DNA from: Rebecca billardiae RCC1528 | Taxonomy: Eukaryota > Haptophyta | DNA length: 64,000 nucleotides | Direction: 5' to 3' | Assembly: GCA_965240325.2 (NCBI GenBank) | Contig: OZ251228.1 | Span: 1,426,001 to 1,490,000 of the forward strand | Shown here: positions 51,128 through 62,523 of the stretch, one piece after another | Layout of the letters: every line of letters begins with the position of its first letter | Numbering within the stretch: position 1 is the stretch's first letter | Program-made: the position numbers and the translations under genes | The notes under the pieces: generated by a model | The model's database searches: none | What the model saw: the letters and a program-made list of their open reading frames with translations, nothing else | What the model was told of the DNA's origin: nothing

Positions 51128-52804
51128 ATGGCGAGCAAAGATGACGCGGTGATAGACGCGGACGCGCGGTCGCCCTTCCCGGACGACGGCGTGGGCGACT
51201 GCGACGCCACCACGGCGTTCATGTCCTTCTTCGTCCCGCTCGGGGTGTGCGCGTGCGGGTACATTGTGATCTCCTACTGGCTGGTGTACGAGCAGCAGGC
51301 GCTTCAGGGCGCGCCGCTGTCCAAGCTGCTGTCGAACCTGGTGTACGCCGGGATCGGCTGGTGGCTCGAGGCGCTGCTCTGCGTCACCGCCGTCCTCTCG
51401 TACGCCGTCTTCGTGTTCGACTCGTACGAGTACGGCACGCCGATGGCGGTGTTTGTGATCCACTGCGCGTGCAACTCGCTCATCGCGTGCGAGTACGTGT
51501 TCCAGCTGGTGGGCTCGTCGAACCGGCTGCTGTTCGCGTGCTCGGTGGCGACGCTCATCCACCTGCTCCCGCTCGTGCCGCTCGCGCTCGCGCTCGCCGA
51601 GCCGCGCTGCCGGATGAGCGGGCCAGAGTGGTACGAGCGCTCGCTCGCGTTCGTGCACATCATTCTGCTCACGCGCACCAAGGTGGTGTCGAAGAGCTTC
51701 GCGGTGTTCTTCGGCCGGCTGATGCTCAACTCGACCGGCCCGTCCGGCTCGAGCTCGCAGCTGTACATCGGGCGCATCATCTTCAACCTCGTCGTCGCGG
51801 TCGTCTTTCTCGCCGCGCTCAACCTCTACATCTCGCGCGTGCTCGAGTTCAACCGCGAGCTCGACTTCGTGGACGCGCTGTACTTCACGGTGGTGACGAT
51901 CTCGACGGTGGGGTACGGCGACATCTACCCGCGCGAGATGCCCGCGCGCATGCTCATCATGGTCTTCATCGTGCTCGTCGTGATGGTCTTCATCCCGCGG
52001 CTGATCTCGCAACTCAACGACCTCTTCGCCCTCTCCTCCAAGTACATGGGCGCATTCAACGCGCGGCGGGACTCGTGGCACGTGGTGGTGAGCTGCGACG
52101 CGGCGTGCGCGCACACGGCGCGCCAGTTCCTCGACGAGTTCTTCCACGAGGACCACCGCATCGACGGGCAGGTCGTGCTGCTCGTGCCGTCCGACCCAGG
52201 GACGAGCGACCAGGGCGGCGAGTGGACGTCGCTGCTGCTGCTGTACGGTCTGAACGAGCAGGTGGTGTACCTGAAGGGCGACTCGGTCTCGGCGCTCGAC
52301 CTCGAGCGCGCGCGGGTGGACACGGCGCGGATGGTCTTCCTCATCGCCGACTCGAACACGCACGACAACAACACGCAGGACGCCACGGTGATCTCTCGTG
52401 CTCAGACGGTCCGTTCATTCTTCCCTAAGACTCCGCTGCTCGTCCAGCTGATCGAGCCGGAGAACAAGGACTACCTGCTCGCGCTGGGGATGCCGAGCCG
52501 CTCGATCGTGTGCATCAACGAGCTGCGCATGAAGCTGCTCGCGATGGGCGTGTGCTGCGCCGGCGTGCCCACCCTCGTCTCCAATCTGATCACCTCGTCG
52601 GCGCCGCCCGAGCTGCCTGTCCCGGCTGAGCCGGAGGGGCAGACAGCCGAGCTCGGCTACATGTGGGGGCAGGCGAACGAGATCTACGAGCTGCACCTCA
52701 CGCCGCCGCTGTACGGCGTGACGTTCGGCGAGCTCTCGCTCGCGCTGCGCGAGAAGCTCGGCGCGTGCCTCTTCGCTGTCGGCCGGCCCGAGCGACGCCA
52801 CCAC

Positions 52805-52852
<48 letters not shown>

Positions 52853-55800
52853 GATAGCGTGCACAACAGCGAGCGGGCGCGCTCCGGGAGCTTGGGCGGC
52901 GCGGACCCGGTGCAGGCGATCTTCTCGAACCTGCAGATGAGCCTCGGCACGACCGGGCTCGGCGAGGACGAGGAGAAGCTCAACGTCGTGCTGCACCCGG
53001 GCGCCAAGTGCCGGCTGCGCCGCCACGATGTTTTATTCATCATCGCGCTCGAGCCGATCTCGCTAACCGAGCTGGCGAAGGTGGAGCTGCTGTTCGCGCC
53101 GACGGAGAGGCCGGCGCGTCGGCTGAGCCTGGGCGGGCAGTTCGCCTCGCCCGTGCGCATGGGGAACAGCCGGAGCAGCAGCTGGCGCGTCTGGGCCGCC
53201 GACTCCACCGTCGCGCCCGCGCCGGCCGACGGCGCGAACGGCGGCGGGCCGACGGCGGGCGCCGACGGTGCTGCGGCCGCCGCGCCGGACGGGCCGCACA
53301 TCGGCGCGGCCACGCTGAGATTACCCGCGGCGGATGAGGCCGCGAGCGCGACGGGCGCGAGCGGCCGCGGCGGCGCCGACGGCGGTGGCTCGCCGGCCGC
53401 GGCCGCGAGCAGGGTCGGCGGCGGCGAGGGCGGCGGCAGCCTAGCCGGGGCCTGCGGCGGCGGAGCCGCCGCCGACGGCAGCGGCTCCGCTGTGGTCCGG
53501 GTGACGGGCGACCCGATGGCGACGCACGCGCCGCCGCACGTGCGAACGGGCTCCGACGCCGAGCTGCGCAAGGCGCCGCCGCTGCGCGTGCTGGGCAGCC
53601 GCGAGCCCACGCCGCCGCCGCCCGGCTCGGAGGACGGCAGCGGCGCGGTGCGCGCGCGCACGTCGATGTCGATGGCGGAGTCGCCGCTGTCCTCGACGGC
53701 TGGCGCGCGCGTCGAGCGCAAGCGCTCGGCGCCGGCGAACACGGCGAGCGCGATGGCGAGCCGCGCGCTCTCGCCGGCCAGGCACCTCGCGCGCAAGTCG
53801 TCGGAGGGCTCGGTCCCCGCCGGCTGCCTGCACTCGCCGCCCTCGCACTCGGGCGGCGGCTCGTCCGTGCGGCGGCGCGGCGTGTTCACCGCTTCGCAGC
53901 TACGACAGCAAAAAATTGATCAAGCGCGGCAGCAGCACCAGCACGCGCGGATGAGCGAGCGGTGGAACGCGGAGTCGGGCGAGCGCTCGGGCTCGGACGA
54001 CGACGACGACGACGACGACGCCGAGGTCGCGGCGGCCAAGGCGAAGGCGGAGCGCGAGGCGATGGCGGCGGCGAGCCCGGTCGGCGCCAAGAAACACGCG
54101 TCGACCGACGGCCGATCTCGCTCGACGCTCGCGTTCGCTTCGCACCTGTCCCGCTCGACGACGGACTGGCAGTTCGGCGTGCCGATCGCGCCGAACCCGC
54201 GGCTCGCGGCGAGGAACAGCGCGCTGCCGCCCACGGCCATCGTGTCCAACGCCACCGGCCAGCTCACGCAGCTGCGGCAGGCGCTGAGCGGGGTGCGCGC
54301 CGCGCGCCGCGCCGCGCGGCGCGCACCCGGCTCCGAGCGCGCCGCGCCGAGTGCGCGCCTGCTCCGCGCGCGCCGCCGCTCCGCCGCGCGTGCCCACGCG
54401 CCCGCGCGCGCGGCTCCCGCGCGCGTCCTCCTCCCCCGTGCGCAGCACATCGTCGTGATCACGCAGAGCCTCGACGACATCTCGATCTTCGTGATGGGCA
54501 CGCGCGCCTCCCACCTGATGCACAGGCCCATCGTCATCATCTGCCCGATCGCTGCGATGGGTTCTCGCGAGAGCTTTATCGACTGGGCGGAGATCCAGCA
54601 GTTCAAGGGGGTGTTCCTGCTGCAGGGCCGCGCGGAGGCGCCGACGCTCGACGACCTGACCAACGCGCGTGCGCGCAGGGCCGAGTGCATCGTCGTCGTC
54701 TCCTCCAAGTCCGCGCGCCACTCCTCCAAGACCTCGGACCAGCTCGACCTCGAGAACATGATCACCACGCTCTCTGTGCGCGCGCACGTGGGCGCGCGCA
54801 CGCGCGTCGTCGTGCAGCTGCAGAACGGGAACTACGTGCACAACTTTGGGTTCGCGGGCACGCCGGCGAACGAGCGCGCGCCGCCGCCGCCCGGCCTCAG
54901 CCACGCCAGCGGCTCCGGCTTCGCGAGCCGCGGCGGCTCGGCGGCCATGCTGGCCGAGCAGTACGACAGGCAGCCGTCGTCTGTGTCGGCTGCTCTGCTG
55001 GCCTCGGCGTGTGGCTCTATGGGCAACCTCGCCTCGGCCGCGGTGGGCTCGCTCGCGGGCAGCCCGGGCCGCACCGCGAGCGGCCGGCCGCCCAAGCGCG
55101 CCGCGTCCGTGCAGCGCAGGCGCTCGTTCAAGATCGCGCCCTCCGTCTCCGCCGCGGCGCAGCGCGCGCTGCACGGCCGCGGAGGCATCGAGCTCGGCTC
55201 GCGCGTGCGCGCGTTGATCGGGCTGCCTGACCGGCAGGAGGCGGAGGCCGGCGGCCGGCTCGCGAAGCTGGACTACCGCATGACGCCCTACTTCATGTCG
55301 GGCATGCTGGTCGTCACCTCGATGATCAGCAAGCTGCTCTGCCAGGTGCGTGCGCGCGGCAGCTGCGAGGCGCCGGGGTGCGTGCGCGAGCGTGTGTGTG
55401 TGTGTGTGGTGTGTGTGTGTATGAGCGTGCATGTGTGTGTGCGTGAGCGCGCGTGCGTGTGCGCGTGTCCCCGCGTGCGTGGCGCCGCGCGGCGCCGCTC
55501 TGCGCCACACGGCCCGCGCGCCCACCTGCTCACACGCGCACACCGCCTCAGCACACGCCGCCTCCGCGCGCCGCCCTCTCATCACTCCCCGCCCGGCGCG
55601 CGCGCCCGCGTGCGCTCACGCACGCACACGCGCACGCGCACGCACACGCAGGCTTTCTTCAACGAGGCGACGGTGCCGGTGGTGAACGCGCTGCTGGCCG
55701 ACGACACGGACTCGTCTCCGCTCGTCAAGATCGCCGTGCCGCGCTCGTTCAGGTGGGCGCGCCGCGCGGCCGGCGCGCGCGCGCGCGCGCTGTCGCGCAC

Positions 55801-57330
55801 TGCCGGGCGCACCGCGGCGCTAACAGACGCGGATGCGCGCGTGCCGCGCGCACTGTGTCTCACTGTGTGCCCTCCGCCGCTCGGGGTGCGCCCCGCGCTC
55901 GGCGACGCGCGCCCCGCCGTGCCCACGCGCGCAGGGAGCGCGTGCGCGCGCGCGAGCTCAGCGGCACGTACGGCGAGCTGTACCAGTACCTGCTCGAGGC
56001 CCACGACGTTCTCCCATTGGGCCTCTACCGCCGAGATACGGGCGTGATCGCGGGAGATTTCGATCTCGGCGCGGAGGAGGCGAGGGACGCGGGCGCGCAC
56101 GAGGCGGAGCGCGCGGCGGAGCGCTCGGGCTCGAGCGCGCAGCGCGCGCGCGTCTCCGCGCCGCCCACGCCGGCCGAGGGCACGCCGACGCGCGGCGCCG
56201 CCGAGGGCGCGGGCGCGGGCGCGGGCGGCAGCGCGCACGTGTCACCTGCAGCCGCGACGAGCGCGCGCGCCGCCGGGCCCCTCGGCGCGCCGCCAGCAAG
56301 CCCGCGCGCGCGCGGCGGCGGCATGGACTCTGACGACGAGCGGAAGTCGCCGATGCCGCAGGCGGCGCGCGTGGACGCCGATCGGGACACCGGGCGCGAC
56401 ACCCCGGAGCGCAGCAGCCACCCCGCGTCCCGCGCCTCCTCCCTCACCGCCTCGAGCCGAGCGAGCCCGCGGCCGCCGCGCGGAGCCGGCGCGGGCAGCA
56501 AGCCGCCGGCGCCGCCGGCGCGCGCGGGCAGCTCGCGCCGCGTGAGCAGCGGCTCCGTCAACCTCAACCCGCCGCGCCGGGGCTCGCGCACCGTCGACGC
56601 CAAGGCGGCGGCGAGCGCCGCCGCCGCGTCCACACCCGACCCGACCGAGTCCCCCGACAAGCTGCGCCGCGAGCGCGTGCTCGACCCGTGGCGCAAGGTG
56701 CGCTCGCACTTTTGGAAGGGCACTTTCCGCACCGGCTTTGCCCAGTTTGGCGACGACGGTGAGCTGAGCCCGGGCGCGACGCCGCGGCGCGCGGACGGCG
56801 CCGAGTCGGCCTTCTTCCCGGCGACCGAGATGGCGGTCCTCTCCAACCCGCCGTCGGACTGGCTCGTCCGGCCGAATGACGAAATCTTTGTGCTGCTCCG
56901 AAACTCGGACGCGCTGTACAACCCGTCGGCGCGCTCGGTCGCGTCGATGCGCGGGAGCGGCGCGGAGGGCGGGGTCGCGCCCGGCCTCGCGCCGGATGTG
57001 GTCGTGCTCGGGCAGCGCGCGACGCACAAGCTGCCCAACGTCTCGGCCTTCCTGCGAGAGCGGGACACGATGCCGCGGCTCGGCGTGGACGAGGGCTTCA
57101 TCGACGCCAACACGGCGATGCTCACGAGATTGCGCGAGATCGAGCAGTCGATCACCGAAAAAGTGGACAGGCTGGTCTCAGTGCACACGCGCGGCGAGGC
57201 GCGGCTCGCCGCGATGGAGGAGGACATCGCCACGGTCAAGCGCAGCCTGCACACGCTCGCCGGCGGCGCGGGCGAGGCGGCGCGCGGCAGCGGCGCTGAG
57301 AGCGTGACGCTGGGCAAGCCCGACCTGTGA
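51128..57330 (+). CDS. BK/Slo-type potassium channel with RCK domains
   Basis: Four exons: 51128-54292, 54446-55345, 55652-55752 and 55935-57330, about 1,853 residues. Membrane segments begin near residue 28. The filter TVGYGD is at about 260-265, with S6 after it (MVFIVLVVMVFIPRLISQL). RCK1 starts near 316 (SWHVVVSCDAACAHTARQF). A very long linker (about 555-1050) contains a poly-Gly run, disordered Ser/Ala stretches and an Asp run near 957-966. RCK2 opens at 1056 (HIVVITQSLDDISIF). Exon 3/4 joins at an arginine and continues ELSGTYGELYQYLLE; the RCK2 end is SDWLVRPNDEIFVLLR near 1700. A C-terminal coiled coil follows (LREIEQSITEKVDRLV). It is about 600 residues longer than animal Slo1. K+ selectivity is secure; Ca2+ gating is inferred from RCK homology. 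Confidence 0.93.
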
Positions 57331-58780
57331 TGCGAGCAGCCTGAAATTGAGAGAGTAAAAAATAACACGCCTTGGCGACGTCGCGATGGTGCCCGCCGAC
57401 GCGGCCCCCGCCCCGCTCGCTGGCCCCGGGTGCGAAGCACACGGGGCTGGTGGGGCGGGGGCCGCATGCCTGTGGTGCTCCCCCATGCTCATCTTCGGCA
57501 ATCTCCTGCGCGCTCGTCGGCCTCGCGGCACTCCTGCTTGGCTGCGACATGACTACGACTAGTTCTACGACCTCTACGACCACTTCTTCCTCCCTTCGTG
57601 CGCACGCGCTGGCCCTCGCAGAGCCAGTCGGACGCGGCGTGGGTGGCGGCACGAGCGCGGCCAGCGCGCTCGGCCTGCCTGCCTGCGAGCCTCCATGGAT
57701 GCGTGCGCGTGGGGCCGGGTTCTGCCACCGTTCATTGCCAACAGCAACTGGGCACGGACCTGCGACGAGGCATGCCGCCTTTCCCCACGCGCCCTTCAGG
57801 TTGTCCCGGCTCAGCCGGTCGCTTCGGCGGCCGACGGGCCCTCGGCCGGCTCCCCCTTCCCGGGGACTCGGTGGGGCACCGCCAGGAGTGTCTCGCGGCG
57901 GGCGGGCCGAGCGCGCGGGTCGCCAGCTGACCCCGCGACGTTCGATTCGACTGCTCTGCGCTGGCACGTGCACGCGGAGATCAACCACACGCAGCGGGTC
58001 CGGGATAGGCACTGGCACCCTCTTTCTCCAGCCGGCCGCCGGCTGCATCGCCTCGGGGGGCGATGCAGCAGGTGGACGCCGCTGCACCCATCTGGCCCTT
58101 GGCGCTGGCCTCCTCCGTGCCCTTCGCTCCACCCTAGGTGGGGCAGGGGGTGCGGGGTGTGACGCGCCCAGGGGCCAGGTTCCCCAGCATCAAGCACTGC
58201 ATCTGCAGCAGCCCGCCGGCGGGCTGGGCTGCGACATCGACTACCACCTCATCTGCTTCATCGCCCAGAGCGCGCTAGGCGGCGCGCTCACTCTCCAAGC
58301 CCCTCTTCTGCAGCTGCGCGCCGCTTGGCCGGCGCGCGGCGACGCGTACTACGACCTCATCCTCATCCAGGCGCCCACGCGGGCGCACGGGGGCGACAGC
58401 CGCGGCTGCCGCTTGCCGGAGCTGCTCGCCGCTAGGTCGGCGGGCGGCGACATCGACTACGACCTCACCCTCATCCAAGTGCTCCGGAAGGCGCTCGGCC
58501 GCGGCGGCATCTGCCGTCGCCGCCGCGTGCCCCAGGCCGAGGCGGTGCTCCATCCCGGCCCCGCTCCCGTAGGGGGGCAGGGCTGCGGGTGGCGCACTGT
58601 CTGACCTGGACGGAAGGCGCGGACGCATTCTATGTGTCTGTTGCACTCTGAGCCTGACGCTTGTCCGATGCTGCCACGTCGTTAAATAAAAAGGTGCTCT
58701 GCTGAAGGGCGGAGCAAAGTATTATTATTATAATAGCAAACGCGCGCGCGCTCGTCACGTGTTCGCCATCGTCATTAGCC
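57331..58780. other. Gene-poor interval with diverged tandem and dispersed repeats
   Basis: Three diverged tandem copies, spaced about 110 bp, start at about 58229, 58339 and 58448; each includes a GCGACATCGACTACGACCTC-like block. A dispersed repeat at 58613-58665 matches 37503-37552 inverted. The long open frame here (57372-58604) has no ATG start and its peptide repeats simply mirror the DNA repeat, so no gene is called. AT-rich sequence at 58680-58740 precedes the next gene. Confidence 0.55.
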
Positions 58781-61282
58781 ATGAGCGCGGCCGTCGGGCT
58801 CGCCGCGCACGTGCTCGCGACGGCGGCGGAGTGGCGAGCGGCGCCGGCGCGGAGCATGCGCACGAGCGTCGGCCTAACCGCCGCGCTCCTCGCGTTCCTG
58901 CTCCTCGCCGTCCTCGTCAGCGGCCTCTCGCCCTCGTACCCGCTGCTCGCGCTCGTGCTCGCACATCACGCGCTGTTTGCTCTGCGCAAGCTGCCGCTGC
59001 CGTTCGGCGCGGACGCGATACACGTGTCCCAGCTGGTGCGTGCATGCACTCGCGTGTAGCCCGGCCTCGCGCCGAGACCGCTCGTGCCCGCGTGCGGCGC
59101 TCTGCGCACATGGCCGCCCGCGCGCTCACTCAACCCAATCACCAATCGCTCCTGCGCATTGCACGCCGGCGCGCGCGCGCGCGCGCGCGTGCAGATGGTG
59201 TGCGCGTTGGTGCTCCACGAGCTTGCGCTCGACATGATCAGCCTACAGGACGACACGTCCGCCGAGCTGCCCGTCGTCCTCGCGCGCCACGGCGCCGCGC
59301 AGCACTCGCAGCTGATCCGCTCGCTCGACCTTGAGAGCTCTGCAGTGCGCGTCTTTGCCCTCGCCGCACTGGCGAGGGAGGGCGCGGGCGCCGGCGAGCT
59401 CGGGCGGGACACGCGGCTGGCCGGGCTGGCGTGGGCCGAGCTCACGGCCAGCTGGCGCGAGCGCGAGCCACTCCCGTTCCGAGGGCACCGCCTCGGCCTG
59501 ATCACGGCGATGGATGGCGACGCAGCGCGTGGCGGCCCGGTGGCAGAAGCCGGGAGCGAGGGCGGCGGCGGCGGCGGCAGCGTGTCCGGGCACGCGTCGG
59601 TGCTCTCACCGCTCACGGACGTGCGCTCGATCGTGGACGACGCGCTCTCCGCGCACGCGGGCAGCCGCCGCCTCACCGCGCTCATGCAGCTCGGCGCGGG
59701 CGAGGAGGGGGGCTCGGCAGACGGGGGTGGCGCCGACAGCGCGGCGGGCGGCGCAGACTGGGAGACTGCGGCGGCGGCGGAGGCGCTCGCCAGCTGGCTC
59801 GGCGTGGCCGACGCGCGCGCGCTGCCGCGGATCTGGATGGACGAGCTCGAGCGCGCGCTGCCCGCGCGTCGCGAGTCTGCCATCGCTCTCCGCTCCCTCG
59901 CCAAGCTGGTCGCCTCGGGGCAGCACCCGGCCGCGCACCTCGCGGGAGATACGGATCTCCCCGCGCACCTCCGCACGCTCTCAGCACTGGTCAACCGCTC
60001 GATGGCGGGGTGGACGTTCCCGGAGGAGGTGCGCGCGCGCGTGCGGCGGCTCCAGGCCAGCTGGGGGCGCTGCGCCACCCCACGCCAGAGCCCCGGCCGT
60101 GCCAGTCACACGCTGCCAGCCAGCCTCACCACAGCGCCGCGCCCCGCGCCTGCCGCGTCCCGCGCCACGCGCCACGCGCGCGCCGCGCCCTCGTGCTGTC
60201 GACTCGCGCCGCGCCGGCGGCGCGGGCGCAGGAGTCGGACGAGGCAGTGCTGGACGAGCTCCTCCCGCTCGTGCTCGCAGCCACGCCGAGTGGCGCCTCT
60301 GCCGGCGACGCAGCTGGCGCCGGCGAGCCCGCCTCCGTCGCCGCCGCCGACGCCGCCGACGAGGACGAGGCAAAGGACCGCTCGGCCGGCGCGGCCGCTT
60401 CGCACGGCGGCGGCGGCGCAGCGCGCGCCGGCGGTGCCGTCGTGCACTCAGAGTCGGGGCGCCCGCTGAGCGCCGCGACGGAGGAGGCGCTGCTCTCGGC
60501 GATCGAGGCGCTGCGGCTCGAGCGCGACGACTCACACGACAGCGAGATCGTCACCGCGCTCGCCGACCTGCACGATGCGCTTGAGATAGCAGGCCGCGCC
60601 TACGCCGAGCCCGAGCGCGCGCTCGCGGACGCGGCGGCGGCGCCGGACGGCGGCGACGGCGGCGCGGGCGAAGGCGGCGGTGGGGCTGAGCTCGGAGGCG
60701 GCGGTGCGCAGGGCGAGGGCGTCGCGCCCTCGGACCCCTTCTCGGACAGCCCCGCGCGGCTCGCCGCCGTCTCGGGCGCGTGCCTCGAGTCCCACGCGCT
60801 CGGCTTTTTGCGCCTTTTTGAATTGCAGTCGGACGTCGATGACGCGTCGGTGGTTGGAGAGCTGCTCAGCATGCTGGATATTCCGCCGCAGCAGGTGCTG
60901 CACCCCGCGCTGGTGGGCAGGCTGATGCTCGCCGTGCGCCTGCACCGCGTCGCGGTGGCGCACGCGCTCCACGCCGAGGAGGCCGTCGGCCGCGTGCAGC
61001 GGCTGCTGCTGCCGCGCGCCGGCGCGGCGCCGGGCGCGGCCGACGGCGCCGCGCGCTCCCGACAGCCTGCGGGCGCGGCGCGTGCCGCAGGGCTTCAGCG
61101 CTACGCCGCGCGCATGCTCAGGCTCGCCGCGGACCAGCTGCCCGCCGGCGCGAGCGCCGTGGGCGTCGCGCGCGAGCTGCTCGCCGTCGCCGGCTTCGCC
61201 CCGAGGCGCGCCGAGCCCGCCGCCGACGACGAGCTCGGCGCCGCGCTCGTGCGCGCCGTGGAGGCCGAGCTTCCAAAAGCGC

Positions 61283-61333
<51 letters not shown>

Positions 61334-62355
61334 GCGGGCCGCGCTGGCCGGCTCGGCTCTCGCTCGCGCCGTTCGGCTCGCTCGCGCCGCTGCGCGCGAG
61401 CGCGCTCCTCCGCGCGTGCGCGCGCGGCGCGGCCGCGGACGACTCGCCGCCGCCGCCCTACGGCGGCGCGGAGCGCGTGGCGCGGTGCGATGCTTCGGAG
61501 TTTGGTCTGAGCCTCGCCGCGGGCCTCGGCGCGCTCGGCGTGCGCTCGCGCGTGCGCGCGTCGTGCGAGCGCGCCGCAGAGGATGGACAGTCGGTGAGCG
61601 CGCCGTGCCACGTGCACGTCGAGCTCGCCCTCGAGGACGCGCCGCCCGACGACGACGCCGCCGCCTCCGCCGCGCCGCACGCCGCACCCCGCCGCGTGCT
61701 CGTGCCGGGCGCGCTGCTCGGCGGCGAGCGCGGCACAAGCGAGCGACGGTCTGGCGCGGCTGCGGAGCCTGCGCTGCTGCTGCTGCGCGCGCGCGCGGAC
61801 GCGGACGGCGGCGGCGGGCGCGCGGGCACGGTGTGGCTGCCTCTGGCGTGGGGCGCGCGCGGTGTGCAGCGCGTGCGCCTCGCAGACGGCACGCTCGCTG
61901 CCGTCCCGCACGCGGCGGGCTTCGGGCGGCGCGGCGGCGCGGCGGCTGCGGACGCGGGCCGTGCAGAGGTTGTCATGAACTGGCCACCGGCCATTTTGGC
62001 GCGCGTGGGCGGCGAGCGGCCGGGCGGGGCGCCGGCGCGCACGTCGGCGGCGGGGCACACGCCGCTCTGGGCAATCGCCGCGGACGCGCGCGATGAGGCC
62101 AGCGCGGCCGCGGCCGCGGCCTCGACGCACGCGCGCGCGCCCGCCGACCGCGCTCCGCACAGCATGCAGGAGACTGCCATGCTGCTGCGCTGCCCGCCGG
62201 GCGCGTACCTCGACGATGCGCGCGCCGGCAGCGACGGCGGGCGCGACGCGGACGACACGGTGGGCTCGCGCATCTGCAGCGTCGAGCAGGACGACGGAGC
62301 TGAGACGCTGGCTGGTGATGAGCTGCATGATGCGGGTGACGTCGGGGCCGCGTGA
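58781..62355 (+). CDS. Unknown large protein with N-terminal membrane segments
   Basis: Three exons: 58781-59035, 59195-60028 and 60232-62355, about 1,070 residues; all junctions are phase 0 with GTGCG donors and CAG/GCAG acceptors. Residues 28-65 hold two closely spaced hydrophobic helices (TAALLAFLLLAVLVSGL; YPLLALVLAHHALFAL). The following 300 residues are helical (LVLHELALDMISLQDD; SAVRVFALAALAREG), resembling ARM/HEAT-like packing but without a clear repeat. Exon 3 has acidic and Gly-rich linkers, helices around FLRLFELQSDVDDASVVGEL, a GAGAGAG run near residue 715, and a beta-rich region (CHVHVELALEDA; TVWLPLAWGARGVQRV). It ends near MNWPPAILARVGG and CPPGAYLDDA. I recognise no family. 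Codon structure and splice logic make it a real gene. Confidence 0.6.
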
Positions 62356-62523
62356 GAAGGGACCCACGCAAGGATCGCCACGTGACTCGTGATGCGCTCC
62401 GAGCGCGCTGTCTGTCGTCGTTCGCCTTCTTCGTCGCCAAAAATATATGCCTAAAATAAATCAAAAGGGAAATGCAGCTGCAGCTTCCTCGATCTCTCGA
62501 CCCACGAGCTCTGCACGCACAGG

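Noticed and set aside
53997-54026. Asp run in the channel as the BK calcium bowl
   Set aside because: The run lies in the RCK1-RCK2 linker, before RCK2, whereas the calcium bowl is inside RCK2.
57372-58604. A 410-codon open stretch between the BK-type channel and the 1,070-residue protein
   Set aside because: It has no ATG start, and its apparent peptide repeats are a by-product of the ~110-bp DNA repeat. GC-rich DNA leaves such frames open by chance.
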